Positions 45,312 to 55,315 of a DNA stretch of 64,000 bases are shown piece after piece. This DNA comes from Paraburkholderia fungorum. GTDB taxonomy: Bacteria; Pseudomonadota; Gammaproteobacteria; Burkholderiales; Burkholderiaceae. Numbering within the stretch: position 1 is the stretch's first letter; each line of letters starts with the position of its first letter. Made by a program: the position numbers and the translations under genes. The stretch covers positions 1-64,000 of the forward strand of contig NZ_MCAS01000004.1 in the NCBI RefSeq assembly GCF_003610895.1. Reading direction: 5' to 3'. The notes beneath the pieces were generated by a model. It was not told where the DNA came from. It searched no databases and saw nothing but the letters and a program-made list of their open reading frames with translations.

Positions 45312-46649
45312 ATGTCTGAACGTCACTTTGTCAGGGCCACTCCCCGGCACATCGAGGTGCTTGATCCGTGTGCCGAAGACGCCGACCCGGCGGCCGGCGC
45401 GCAGTTTGTCTATCTGGGCCGTCAGCCGATCCTCGATCGCAACGGCGCGCTCAATGCGTATGAGCTGCTGTTCCGAGCCAGTGCGCATAACTACGCCGAG
45501 GTCACCGACGACGCCCAGGCAACGGCGCAGGTGGTGGCCCGCGCGATCGGCGGGATTGGCGTCGCGGCCGTGCTGGGCCAGCACCGCGGTTTCGTCAATA
45601 TCGACCGCGCGCTGCTCTTTAACGACATCGTCCATTTGATGCCACCCGAGCGCTTCGTGCTCGAGATCCTCGAAACCGTCGAGTTCGACGCGCATCTGGC
45701 CCGCCGGCTCACCGAATTGCGCCGCGCCGGCTTCCAGATAGCGCTGGACGACGTCAGTGAGCTGTCCGACGAACTGCTGGCCGCGCTGCCGTACGCCGAC
45801 ATCGTCAAGATTGACTTTTTGCAGACCGAGCGGTCCGCGCTGGCCAGGCTGGCCTCGGCGGTACGCAGCCATGACAAGGTACTGATCGCGGAAAAGGTCG
45901 AGACGCGCGACGACTTTGCGCTGGCCCGCGAGCTTGGCTTCGATTTGTTCCAGGGGTACTTTTTCGCTCGGCCGCAGGTTCTGGCCGCGCCGCGTAACCG
46001 CTCGCCGCGGCCCGGCTTGCTGCGTCTGCTGGCGCTGCTGTCGCGCGATGCCGGAATTATCGAGCTTGAAGCGGAGCTCAAGCAGAATCCGAGCGTGGTG
46101 GTGCAACTGCTGCGCCTCGTCAATTCGAGCGCGTTCGGGCTGGGACGCAATATCGCCTCGCTGCGCGAGGCCATCATTGCCGCCGGCACGCGGCAGATCG
46201 CCCGCTGGGCGCAACTGCTGCTGTACGCGGACAGCGGCGAGCTGCCGTGGCGCGCCGATCCGCTGGTGCAACTGGCCGGTACGCGCTCGCGCTTCATGGA
46301 ACTGGCCGCGGGCTGGATGCGGCCGTGCGACGACGACTTTGCCGACGCCGCTTTTATGACCGGGATTTTTTCGCTGGTGCACGTGGTGGTCGGCAGCACC
46401 CCCACCACGGTTCTCGAAAAACTGGGCCTCGCGCCACAGATTCGCGAAGCGATCGTCACACGCGGCGGCGCGCTCGGCGCCTTGTTGCGGATTGCCGAAG
46501 TGGCCGGCGAGGGGGGCGATGCCGCCGCGATCGCGGCTGGGCCCGATGCGCCGCCCGGCTTCGCGGTGCTCACGCCGGCGATACTGGCCGAACTGAACCT
46601 GTCGGCTGCGGCGTGGTTCGGCGCGCATATCGACGAGGCGGCCGCCTGA
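45312..46649 (+). CDS. EAL-HDOD signalling protein (YuxH-like), second copy
   Basis: The 445-aa protein has an EAL-type domain (about 35-240: GRQPILDRNGALNAYELLFRA, ALDDVSELSDELLAALPYADIVKIDF, LIAEKVETRDDFALA) and an HDOD domain (about 245-430). The EAL motif is changed to YELLFRA, so hydrolysis is doubtful. It shares architecture and many motifs with the protein at 28258 (both have an ALxxLLSxD and LLLYAD pattern) but lacks that protein's 40-residue insertion. Divergent transcription from the PAS-GGDEF-EAL gene across 281 bp suggests shared control. Confidence 0.87.
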   Translation: MSERHFVRATPRHIEVLDPCAEDADPAAGAQFVYLGRQPILDRNGALNAYELLFRASAHNYAEVTDDAQATAQVVARAIGGIGVAAVLGQHRGFVNIDRALLFNDIVHLMPPERFVLEILETVEFDAHLARRLTELRRAGFQIALDDVSELSDELLAALPYADIVKIDFLQTERSALARLASAVRSHDKVLIAEKVETRDDFALARELGFDLFQGYFFARPQVLAAPRNRSPRPGLLRLLALLSRDAGIIELEAELKQNPSVVVQLLRLVNSSAFGLGRNIASLREAIIAAGTRQIARWAQLLLYADSGELPWRADPLVQLAGTRSRFMELAAGWMRPCDDDFADAAFMTGIFSLVHVVVGSTPTTVLEKLGLAPQIREAIVTRGGALGALLRIAEVAGEGGDAAAIAAGPDAPPGFAVLTPAILAELNLSAAAWFGAHIDEAAA

Positions 46650-46794
46650 TGCATCCTTTCTGCAGATTCTGACGTACCTTGTCTGTACGTGGTCCAATAG
46701 CGTGTGGAGATTGCCGGGGGCTCGCCTGAGCGCCTCGGCCTTGCCAACCATGGGCACACGTGCACACGTGTATTAACGCTTCGAGGGACTGCAG

Positions 46795-47352
46795 ATGAAC
46801 AGGAAACTTATACCGGCGGCGCTCGCCGCTGTCTTGTCGGTCGGATTCGCGCTGCATTCGCTGACGGCCTCGGCCACGCTCAAACCGGGCGATACCGCGC
46901 CAGCGTTTACCGCACAGGCATCGCTCGGCGGCAACACCTATACGTATTCGCTGGCCGACGAGTTGAAGAAGGGGCCGGTGGTGCTGTACTTCTATCCGGC
47001 GGCTTTCACGAAAGGCTGCACGATCGAAGCCCATGAGTTTGCCGAGGCTGTTGACGAGTACAAGAAGTACGGCGCGTCGGTGATTGGCGTGTCGCACGAC
47101 AACATCGACACGTTGACGAAGTTTTCGGTAAGCGAATGCCGCAGCAAATTCCCGGTGGCGGCCGATGCCGACGCGAAGGTGATCGGCGCCTACGACGCCG
47201 GCCTGCCGATGCATAACTCGATGGCCAATCGCGTCTCATACGTGATCGCGCCGGACGGCAAGATCATTTACGAGTACACGAGCCTGTCGCCGGAGAAGCA
47301 TGTCGAGAACACGCTGAAGGCGGTGAAGGATTGGGCGGCGGCGCATAAGTAA
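46795..47352 (+). CDS. Exported peroxiredoxin, AhpC/TSA (BCP) type
   Basis: This thiol peroxidase reduces hydrogen peroxide and organic peroxides. The 185-aa protein starts with a signal peptide (about 1-27, ending SLTASA), so it should act in the periplasm. The peroxidatic Cys75 is in FYPAAFTKGCTIEAHEF, and a second Cys115 in SVSECRSKF could resolve the disulfide. The ribosome-binding site is within GAGGGACTGCAG upstream. It stands alone between the EAL-HDOD gene and a small membrane-protein gene. Confidence 0.9.
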   Translation: MNRKLIPAALAAVLSVGFALHSLTASATLKPGDTAPAFTAQASLGGNTYTYSLADELKKGPVVLYFYPAAFTKGCTIEAHEFAEAVDEYKKYGASVIGVSHDNIDTLTKFSVSECRSKFPVAADADAKVIGAYDAGLPMHNSMANRVSYVIAPDGKIIYEYTSLSPEKHVENTLKAVKDWAAAHK

Positions 47353-47371
47353 GCCCATCACGCCTGGGCTT

Positions 47372-47390
47372 TGCGCGGCGGCGCATTTTT
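47372..47390 (+). terminator. Intrinsic terminator after the peroxiredoxin gene
   Basis: TGCGC (47372-47376) pairs with GCGCA (47381-47385) and is followed by five T. Just before it AAGCCCA (47351) and TGGGCTT (47365) form a second hairpin. Confidence 0.65.
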
Positions 47391-47462
47391 CGCAATGGTT
47401 TTTTGCCATCAGGTTTGGGGCTGCGCCGTGCTAGGCTGATTTTTTTGTCTGACGAGCAAGCG

Positions 47463-47927
47463 ATGCCGATTCTTGTTGCGTTTATTGCGCTGATCGCGCT
47501 GGTGTATGGTGCTGTGCGAGCGTTTTATGCCTTGCAGGCGGCTTGGGGTCTGGCCGTTGCTGTTGGTGTTGCTGTGCTTGTTGGTTTGCTTTTGATTGCC
47601 GCGGTTGTTCGTTGGTGGCGGCGTCGGAAGGAGGTCGCTCCTAATATTCGCGACGGCGATTGGACTCATGAGCTTAAAGGGACCTGGGGAACGGTCCGGC
47701 TTGCCGCCGGGAAGCGGCTATGTGAGATTCGCCTTGGCGGCGAGCATGGGGCGTATATCTTTGCCGATCTGCTCGGCGCTGAGGTGCAAGGCCATGATGC
47801 TCAGTGGCAGGTTGCTTTGACGGTTAAAGATGCAAGGCATCAGGTTTGGGTTTTGCCCATGCTGGGCGAGCGGCAGGCTAAGCAGTGGAGGCGGGTTTTT
47901 TTGCTTGCTGTTGAGCAGAGGCTTTGA
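47463..47927 (+). CDS. Unknown small membrane-anchored protein
   Basis: The start at 47463 (MPILVAFIALIALVYG) gives 154 residues. There are two hydrophobic helices (about 2-20 and 28-48), a basic RRRR-like stop (VVRWWRRRKE), and a soluble C-terminal domain of about 95 residues (GDWTHELKGTWGTVRLAAGK...). I do not recognise the family. The frame is open to 47403 but without a ribosome-binding site. It is followed by partial copies of the long inverted-repeat end (47960-48047). Confidence 0.7.
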   Translation: MPILVAFIALIALVYGAVRAFYALQAAWGLAVAVGVAVLVGLLLIAAVVRWWRRRKEVAPNIRDGDWTHELKGTWGTVRLAAGKRLCEIRLGGEHGAYIFADLLGAEVQGHDAQWQVALTVKDARHQVWVLPMLGERQAKQWRRVFLLAVEQRL

Positions 47928-48047
47928 GGTTTTTTTTGCCTGCGGCGTGGGGGCTTTTTCTGGCTGCTTTGGCCTTTCCTTGATTTGTTAGTGGTCTGTT
48001 CTGTCTGTGGTTTTATGGTTTTGGCCTTTCGTTGCTCTGGCCTCTTT

Positions 48048-48743
48048 GGCCTTTCCTTGTTTTGTTAGTGGTCTATTAGCGTTGCCCCTGTGCGGGGCGG
48101 CACTTACTTTCTTTGCCGCCGCAAAGAAAGATAAGCAAAGAAAGCGGCTCACCCCGCTAGCGCATAAGTGGGTCCCCCGCACAGCCACGGTAGTGGTGCA
48201 TCTGGAATCTGTGTTCTCGCACACTCCGCGTTAGTGACAAGGGCGTCATACTTCCGGCGGCGCTGCGCGCGCCGAACGGTCCTTCATAAAACTACCCGCC
48301 ACGCGTTCGCTCCCACGGTTTGCCCCGTTCCCTGATTCGTCGTTGTATCGCAGTCGCTGGCACGACTGCAGCCGTGCCGTGAATGCAACGCATCGCTGTT
48401 TGATTTGAAGTGGGGGTTTGCCAATGAGAGCGAAAGCACCTCGCCGAGGCGAAGCCGATGGCCCCACCAAACCCAACCGAAGCCCCTGGTTTCCCGGGCA
48501 AACCCGTCCGCGACGCACGCAGTGCGGAGTGGGAGCTGATGAGCGCTTTGTCACTTGCGTGGAGTGTGCGAGGGCACAGATTCCAGATGCACCACTACCG
48601 TGGCTGCGCGGGGGACCCGCTTAAGAGCTGGCGGTTTGAGCCGCTTTCTCTTGCTTACTTCTCTTTGCGGCAGGCAAAGAGAAGTGAGTGCCGCCCCGCA
48701 CAGGGGCAACGCTAATAGACCAATAACAATTCAAGGAAAGGCC
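48048..48743. repeat. Long inverted-repeat element, copy B
   Basis: This is the second copy of the element at 12547-13114, in the same orientation but with a longer, partly different centre. Left arm about 48048-48243, right arm about 48545-48743. The right-arm hairpin reads CTTCTCTTTGC / GCAAAGAGAAG (48658-48684), while copy A has CTTTTCTTTGC / GCAAAGAAAAG. The two differences are complementary, so pairing is kept. Extra partial end units flank it on both sides (about 47970-48047 and 48766-48800). Open frames inside match those of copy A only because the DNA is repeated. Confidence 0.92.
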
Positions 48744-48868
48744 AACGCTGCAGCCGCACAGACAGAATAGACCATTAAGAAATCAAGGAAAGGCCAAAGA
48801 GGAAGCCATAACAAGAAAAGGCCAACCCCATAGGCAAACACCCAAAGCGCCGCGCAGGCAAAAAAACA

Positions 48869-51800
48869 TCAACCTGCCGCCATCCCGGCCCGGCGAGCCT
48901 TCCTCGCCTCCCATCTAACTCGAATCCGATCCATATAGAGATACACCACCGGCGTGGTATACAGCGTCAACATCTGACTAACAATCAACCCACCCACAAT
49001 AGCAATCCCCAACGGCGCCCGCAGCTCCGCTCCTTCTCCGCTCCCGAAGGCCAGCGGCAACGCCCCAAGCAGCGCCGCGCAAGTCGTCATCATGATCGGC
49101 CGGAACCGCAGCATGCACGCCTGATAAATCGCATCCCGCGACGACAATCCCTGCCGGGAGGCCTCAATCGCAAAGTCCACCATCATGATGGCGTTCTTCT
49201 TCACAATGCCGATCAGCAAGATCACCCCAATCAGCGCGATGATGCTGAACTCAGTCCTGAACAGCAACAAGGCCAGCAACGCCCCCACGCCCGCAGAGGG
49301 CAGCGTGGACAAAATCGTCAGCGGATGGATATAACTCTCGTACAGCATCCCCAGCACGATATACACGGCCGCCAACGCGGCCAGAATCAGAATCGGCTGG
49401 TCGGACATCGACTGCTGAAACGCCTGAGCCGTGCCCTGGAAACTGCCATGTATCGTCCCCGGCATGCCGATCTGCGCCATCGTGTCGTAAATCGCCTGCG
49501 TCGCAGTCGATAAAGACACGCCCGGCGGCAGATTGAACGAAATCGTCGAAGCCACGAACTGGCTCTGGTGATTCACCGACAACGGCGTATTCCCCGGGCC
49601 GAAGCTAGCGATCGCCGACAACGGCACCATCGTTTCCTTCGCGGTCGATACCGCCGCGCCCGACGAAGCACTCGACTTGCCGCTCGCCGCAATCGAATTG
49701 ATCGCCTGGTTGCGCGCGGAATCGGCAGCGATGCTTGCCGCGCTCGAAGCAGTCGTGCCCGCCGTGCCGCCGGTTGTCGCGCTCGAGGTTGTCTGCGCAG
49801 TCACCGTGCCGGCCGGCGCATTGGTGGTCTGCGCACCGCTCGCGCTGCCGCCTGAGGTGCTGACGTAAATCTGATTCAGGATGTCCGGGCTCTGCCAGTA
49901 CTTGGGCGCGACTTCCATCACCACGTGGTACTGGTTCAGCGGGTTGTAGATCGTCGACACCTGGCGCTGGCCGAACGCATCATACAAGGTGTTGTCGATC
50001 TGCGCCGGCTTGATGCCGAGGCGCGCGGCGGTTGCGCGGTCGATCGTCACCATCGCCTCGAGTCCGCCTTGCTGCTGGTCGGAATTCACGTCCGCGAGTT
50101 CGGGGCGCGCCTGCAGTGCCTCCGTGAGTTTCGGTCCCCACTTGTACAGATCAGGCGTCGAATCGGCCAGTAGCGTGAACTGATACTGCGCGTTCGATTG
50201 CCGCCCGCCGACGCGAATGTCCTGCACCGCCTGCAGGAAGGTCCGCGCGCCGGCGACATCGCCGAGCGGGGCGCGCAGTTGCTGGATCACCTCGTCGGCG
50301 GATAGCTTGCGTTCACTCTTCGGCTTGAGCGACACGAACATGAAACCGGAGTTGGTCTGCCGGCCGCCGGTGAAGCCGGCCACGCTGTCCACCGCCGGAT
50401 TCTTGCCGACGATCTCCATCATCTCCGAAAACTTGCCCTTCATCGCCTGGAACGACGTGCTCTGGTCGGCCTGGATGCCGCCGATCAGGCGGCCCGTGTC
50501 CTGCTGCGGAAAGAAGCCCTTCGGCACGATGATGTACAGCCAGATGTTCAGGCCGATGGTCGCGATCAGCACCGTCACGATCAGGCGCGGATGCAGCAGC
50601 GCCCAGCCGAGCGTGCGCTCGTAGCCGCGATGCATCGCGCTGAAGCCACGTTCGAGCCAGCGCCCGAAGCGGCCTTCTTCCTCCTTCTCGTGCGGCTCGC
50701 GCAGCAGGCGCGAACACATCATCGGCGTCAAGGTGAGCGAGACGATCAGCGACACGCCGATCGCAAGCGACAGCGTCAGCGCGAATTCACGGAACAGCCG
50801 CCCGACAATGCCGCCCATCAGCAGAATCGGCAGGAACACGGCGACGAGCGAGATACTGATAGACAGCACCGTGAAGCCGACTTCGCGCGCGCCGAGGAAA
50901 GCGGCCTTCATGCGCGGCACGCCGTTTTCTATATGCCGTGAGATGTTCTCCAGCACCACGATGGCGTCGTCGACCACGAAACCGGTCGCGATCGTCAAGG
51001 CCATGAGCGACAGATTGTCGATCGAGAAGCCCAGCAGGTACATCGCGCCGAACGTGCCGATGATCGAGATCGGCACGGCCACGCTCGGAATCAGAGTGGC
51101 GCGCCAGTTGCGCAGGAACAGGAACACCACCATCACCACCAGCGCCACCGCGATCATCAGCGTGCGCTCGGTGTCTTTCAGCGACGCGCGGATGGTCGTG
51201 GAACGGTCGGAGGCCGGCGCGATGTCGACGTCGGCGGGCAGCGACGCGTGCAACTGCGGCAGCATGCCCATCACGCGGTCGATGGTGTCGATGATGTTGG
51301 CGCCGGGCTGGCGGTACAGAATCACCAGCACCGAACGCTTGCCGTTGAAGAGACCCAGGTTGCGCAGATCCTCGACCGAATCGACCACCTCGGCCACATC
51401 GGACAGCTTGACCGCCGCGCCATTCCGGTAGGCGATGATCAGATCCTTATACTGCGAGGCCTTGCTCGCCTGGTCGTTGGTGTAGATCTGCACGCGGTTC
51501 GGGCCGAACTCGATCGAGCCTTTCGGGCTGTTCGCGTTGGCCGCGGCAAGCGCCGCGCGCACGTCTTCGAGGCCGATACCGTAGTGGGACAGGGCGTGAG
51601 GCTCAAGCTCGACACGCACCGCCGGATTGGCCGAGCCGCTCACGTCCACTTCGCCGACGCCGTCCACCTGCGACAGCGACTGCTGCAACACAGTGGCCGC
51701 CGAGTCGTACAACTGGCCGGCGGTCAGCGTTTTCGACGTGAGCGCCAGAATCAGGATCGGCGCGTCGGCCGGATTCACCTTGTGATACGTCGGATTGCTG

Positions 51801-52171
51801 CGCAGGCTCGCCGGCAGATCGGCGCGCGCGGCGTTGATGGCCGCTTGCACGTCGCGGGCGGCGCCGTCGATGTCGCGATTCAGGCCGAACTGCAGCGTAA
51901 TGCGCGTCGAGCCGACCGAGCTCTGCGAGGTCATTTCGGTGACGTCGGCGATCGAGCCGAGATGCCGTTCAAGCGGACTGGCGACACTGGTCGCCACCGT
52001 GTCCGGGCTCGCGCCCGGCAAGGTGGCCTGCACGGAAATAGTCGGAAAGTCGACCTGCGGCAGCGGCGCCACGGGCAGTTTGGTGAACGCAAAAATCCCC
52101 GCCATGGCGATGCCGATCGCCAACAGCGTGGTGGCGACCGGACGGGAGATAAACGGACGCGACAGGTTCAT
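48869..52171 (-). CDS. mdtC: RND efflux pump inner-membrane subunit, MdtC-like
   Basis: This is a proton-driven HAE1-type exporter. The 1100-aa protein has the usual two halves of six helices with large periplasmic loops, and the TM4 acidic pair in [16 protein letters not shown]. Family landmarks include [19 protein letters not shown] and the closing [21 protein letters not shown]. Between IYVST and ETMVPLSAI (about residues 771-843) it has an unusual stretch of roughly 70 residues rich in Ser, Thr, Ala and Gly that the sister subunit lacks. It lies 3 bp after mdtB and ends the operon; no outer-membrane channel gene follows. Confidence 0.9.
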   Translation of the reverse strand: MNLSRPFISRPVATTLLAIGIAMAGIFAFTKLPVAPLPQVDFPTISVQATLPGASPDTVATSVASPLERHLGSIADVTEMTSQSSVGSTRITLQFGLNRDIDGAARDVQAAINAARADLPASLRSNPTYHKVNPADAPILILALTSKTLTAGQLYDSAATVLQQSLSQVDGVGEVDVSGSANPAVRVELEPHALSHYGIGLEDVRAALAAANANSPKGSIEFGPNRVQIYTNDQASKASQYKDLIIAYRNGAAVKLSDVAEVVDSVEDLRNLGLFNGKRSVLVILYRQPGANIIDTIDRVMGMLPQLHASLPADVDIAPASDRSTTIRASLKDTERTLMIAVALVVMVVFLFLRNWRATLIPSVAVPISIIGTFGAMYLLGFSIDNLSLMALTIATGFVVDDAIVVLENISRHIENGVPRMKAAFLGAREVGFTVLSISISLVAVFLPILLMGGIVGRLFREFALTLSLAIGVSLIVSLTLTPMMCSRLLREPHEKEEEGRFGRWLERGFSAMHRGYERTLGWALLHPRLIVTVLIATIGLNIWLYIIVPKGFFPQQDTGRLIGGIQADQSTSFQAMKGKFSEMMEIVGKNPAVDSVAGFTGGRQTNSGFMFVSLKPKSERKLSADEVIQQLRAPLGDVAGARTFLQAVQDIRVGGRQSNAQYQFTLLADSTPDLYKWGPKLTEALQARPELADVNSDQQQGGLEAMVTIDRATAARLGIKPAQIDNTLYDAFGQRQVSTIYNPLNQYHVVMEVAPKYWQSPDILNQIYVSTSGGSASGAQTTNAPAGTVTAQTTSSATTGGTAGTTASSAASIAADSARNQAINSIAASGKSSASSGAAVSTAKETMVPLSAIASFGPGNTPLSVNHQSQFVASTISFNLPPGVSLSTATQAIYDTMAQIGMPGTIHGSFQGTAQAFQQSMSDQPILILAALAAVYIVLGMLYESYIHPLTILSTLPSAGVGALLALLLFRTEFSIIALIGVILLIGIVKKNAIMMVDFAIEASRQGLSSRDAIYQACMLRFRPIMMTTCAALLGALPLAFGSGEGAELRAPLGIAIVGGLIVSQMLTLYTTPVVYLYMDRIRVRWEARKARRAGMAAG

Positions 52172-52174
52172 CGC

Positions 52175-55100
52175 TTAAGTCCCTGCATCGGTGACGGGCG
52201 GCACCGGTTTGCCGCGATTGAAGCGCTCACGCACACGGCGCGCAAGCGAGTCGAAGCCGAGATAGATCACCGGCGTGGTAAACAGCGTGAGCAACTGGCT
52301 GACGATCAAACCGCCGGCAATCGCGATACCGAGCGGACGGCGCAACTCCGAGCCCGCGCCGGTGCCGAGCATCAGCGGCAGGGCGCCTAGCAGGGCGGCG
52401 AGCGTGGTCATCAGGATCGGCCGGAAGCGCAGCAGACAGGCCTGATAGATGGCTTCGCGCGGCGACTTGCCTTCCTCGCGCTCGGCGTAGAGCGCGAAGT
52501 CGATCATCATGATGGCGTTCTTCTTCACGATACCGATCAGCAGCACGATCCCGATGATGCCGATGATGTCCAGATCGTGCCCGGTGATCAGCAGCGCGAG
52601 CAGTGCACCCACGCCAGCCGAGGGCAGCGTCGACAGAATCGTGATCGGGTGAATGAAGCTTTCGTACAGCACGCCGAGCACGATATACATCGTGACGATC
52701 GCCGCCAGGATCAGGAACAGCTCATTCGACAACGACGCCTGGAACGCGAGCGCCGCGCCCTGGAAGCGCGTCTGGAACGAGGGCGGCAAGCCGATATCCT
52801 TCTCCGCCTGGGCGATTGCTTTTACCGCCGCCCCGAGCGACGAACCCGGCGCGAGGTTGAACGACACGGTCGTGGCCGGGAACTGGCTCAGGTGCGTGAC
52901 CAGCAGCGGCGCGGGCTTCTCGATGAACTTCGCAATCGACGATAACGGCACCTGGCCGCCCGTCGAGGTGGAAGAGGGCAGGTAGATCGAGTTCAGCGAT
53001 TCCGTGTAGTGCTGCATGGACGGCTGCGCTTCCAGAATCACGCGGTACTGGTTCGATTGCGTGAAGATGGTCGAGATGATGCGCTGACCGAAGGCGTCGT
53101 ACAGCGCGCTGTCCACGGTAGCAGGCGTGATGCCGTAACGCGACGCGGTGGCGCGGTCGATTTCGATGTAGACCGACTGGCCGTTGTCCTGCAAGTCGGT
53201 GGCCACATCCGCCAGTTCGGGCGACTGCTTGAGCCGGTCGATCAGCTTCGGCACCCAGGTCGTGAATTCGCTGATGTTCGGGTCGGTCAGCATGAACTGG
53301 TACTGCGTCGGGCTGACCGTGGAGTCGATCGTCAGATCCTGCACCGGCTGCATGTACAGCGCGGCGCCCGGAATATGCGCGACGTCCTGCTGCAACTGGC
53401 GGATCACGTCGCTCGCGGTATTGCTGCGGTCGTCGCGCGGCTTCAGGTTGATCAGCATGCGGCCGCTGTTCAACGTGATGTTGCTGCCGTCCACGCCGAT
53501 GAACGACGTGAGGCTTTCCACGTCCGGATTCTTCAGGATCTGCGCGGCGAGTTCCTGCTGACGCTCGGCCATCGACGCATACGACACCGATTGCGGGGCC
53601 TGCGTGATCGCCTGGATCACGCCGGTGTCCTGGACCGGGAAGAAGCCTTTTGGAATGAACACGTACAGCACGCCGGTCAGCACCAGCGTGAGCAACGCGA
53701 CAAACAGGGTGGAGCGCTGCCGGTTGAGCACCCAGGTCAGCGCGACCGCGTAGCGGGCGATCACCCAGTCGATAAACTGGTGGGCCTTGGCTTCGAAACG
53801 GTGGCTTTCAGGCGGCGGTGTGTGGCGCAGGAGCTTCGCGCACATCATCGGCACGAGCGTCAGCGAGACGACGGCCGAAATCACGATCGTCACGGCGAGC
53901 GTAATGGCGAATTCGTGGAACAGGCGCCCGACCACGTCGCCCATGAAGAGCAGCGGGATCAGCACGGCGATCAGCGAAACCGTCAGCGAAATGATCGTGA
54001 AGCCGATCTGCTTCGAACCCTTCAGCGCGGCCTCCAGCGGAGACTCGCCATCTTCGACATAGCGCGCGATGTTCTCGATCATCACGATGGCATCGTCGAC
54101 CACGAAACCGGTCGCGATGGTCAGCGCCATCAGCGACAGGTTATCCAGCGAGAAACCGCACAGGTACATCACCGCGAGCGTGCCGATCAGCGAGAGCGGT
54201 ACCGACAGACTCGGAATGATGGTGGCGTAAATGTTGGCGAGGAACAGGTACATCACCAGCACCACCAGCACTACCGACATCAGCAATTCGAACTGCACGT
54301 CGCGCACGGAAGCGCGGATCGTCGTGGTCCGGTCGGTGACGATTTCAACTTCGAGCGCGGCGGGCAGCGACTGTTGCAGTTGCGGCAGCAGCGCCTTGAT
54401 GCTGTCGACCACCTGGATCACGTTCGCGCCCGGCTGGCGTTGCACGTTCAGGATGATCGCCGGCGTGTTGTCGACCCATGCGCCGAGCTTGGTGTTCTCC
54501 GCGCCCTGCACGATGTTGGCGACGTCCGTCAGCATGACCGGGCGGCCGTTCTTATAGGCGACCACGGCGCTCTTGTAGGCGTCGGCGTCGGTCAGTTGAT
54601 CGTTCGCGTTGATGGTGTAGTTGCGCGTCGGGCCGTCGAAGTTGCCCTTCGGTGTGTTGACGTTCAGGTTCGAAATCGTGGTGCGCAAGTCGTCCAGATT
54701 CAGGCCGTATGCGGCAAGCGCGCGTGGATTCGCCTGAATCCGCACGGCCGGGCGTTGACCGCCTGACAGGCTCACGAGACCCACGCCCGCCACCTGCGAA
54801 ATCTTCTGCGCGAGACGCGTGTCGGCCAGATCCTGCACCTGCGTGAGCGGCATCGTCTTCGAGGTGATCGCGAGCGTGATGATCGGCGCGTCGGCGGGAT
54901 TGACCTTCGCGTAGATCGGCGGCGCGGGCAGGTCGGACGGCAGCAGGTTGCCTGCGGCGTTGATTGCCGCCTGGACTTCCTGCTCGGCGATATCGAGCGG
55001 CAGATCGAGGCTGAACTGCAGCGTGATGATCGACGAGCCGGCCGAGCTTTGCGACGACATCTGATTCAACGACGGCATCTGCCCGAACTGGCGTTCAAGC

Positions 55101-55297
55101 GGCGCGGTGACCGAGGAAGTCATCACGTCCGGGCTCGCGCCGGGATAGAACGTCTGCACCTGGATCGTCGGATAGTCGACCTCGGGCAGCGCGGAGAGCG
55201 GTAAAAAGCGCAGCGCGACGAGACCGACCAGCATGATTGCCGCCATCAGCAGCGCGGTGCCGACGGGGCGCAGAATAAAGGCGCGGGATGGATTCAT
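52175..55297 (-). CDS. mdtB: RND efflux pump inner-membrane subunit, MdtB-like
   Basis: This is the partner RND exporter, which in MdtABC systems forms a heterotrimer with MdtC. The 1040-aa length is normal. Landmarks are the N-terminal [34 protein letters not shown], the TM4 pair in [19 protein letters not shown], and the second-half [21 protein letters not shown]. The loop corresponding to the MdtC insertion is short here ([16 protein letters not shown]). It starts 18 bp after the stop of the fusion-protein gene. The substrates of such pumps include bile salts, novobiocin and other hydrophobic compounds in enterics; those used here are unknown. Confidence 0.92.
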   Translation of the reverse strand: MNPSRAFILRPVGTALLMAAIMLVGLVALRFLPLSALPEVDYPTIQVQTFYPGASPDVMTSSVTAPLERQFGQMPSLNQMSSQSSAGSSIITLQFSLDLPLDIAEQEVQAAINAAGNLLPSDLPAPPIYAKVNPADAPIITLAITSKTMPLTQVQDLADTRLAQKISQVAGVGLVSLSGGQRPAVRIQANPRALAAYGLNLDDLRTTISNLNVNTPKGNFDGPTRNYTINANDQLTDADAYKSAVVAYKNGRPVMLTDVANIVQGAENTKLGAWVDNTPAIILNVQRQPGANVIQVVDSIKALLPQLQQSLPAALEVEIVTDRTTTIRASVRDVQFELLMSVVLVVLVMYLFLANIYATIIPSLSVPLSLIGTLAVMYLCGFSLDNLSLMALTIATGFVVDDAIVMIENIARYVEDGESPLEAALKGSKQIGFTIISLTVSLIAVLIPLLFMGDVVGRLFHEFAITLAVTIVISAVVSLTLVPMMCAKLLRHTPPPESHRFEAKAHQFIDWVIARYAVALTWVLNRQRSTLFVALLTLVLTGVLYVFIPKGFFPVQDTGVIQAITQAPQSVSYASMAERQQELAAQILKNPDVESLTSFIGVDGSNITLNSGRMLINLKPRDDRSNTASDVIRQLQQDVAHIPGAALYMQPVQDLTIDSTVSPTQYQFMLTDPNISEFTTWVPKLIDRLKQSPELADVATDLQDNGQSVYIEIDRATASRYGITPATVDSALYDAFGQRIISTIFTQSNQYRVILEAQPSMQHYTESLNSIYLPSSTSTGGQVPLSSIAKFIEKPAPLLVTHLSQFPATTVSFNLAPGSSLGAAVKAIAQAEKDIGLPPSFQTRFQGAALAFQASLSNELFLILAAIVTMYIVLGVLYESFIHPITILSTLPSAGVGALLALLITGHDLDIIGIIGIVLLIGIVKKNAIMMIDFALYAEREEGKSPREAIYQACLLRFRPILMTTLAALLGALPLMLGTGAGSELRRPLGIAIAGGLIVSQLLTLFTTPVIYLGFDSLARRVRERFNRGKPVPPVTDAGT

Positions 55298-55315
55298 GCA
55301 GTAGTCGCCGTGCCT

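Noticed and set aside
53009..54766. 585-codon plus-strand open frame opposite mdtB
   Set aside because: It is antisense to a complete RND pump gene. The His/Arg/Asp-rich translation matches no known fold.
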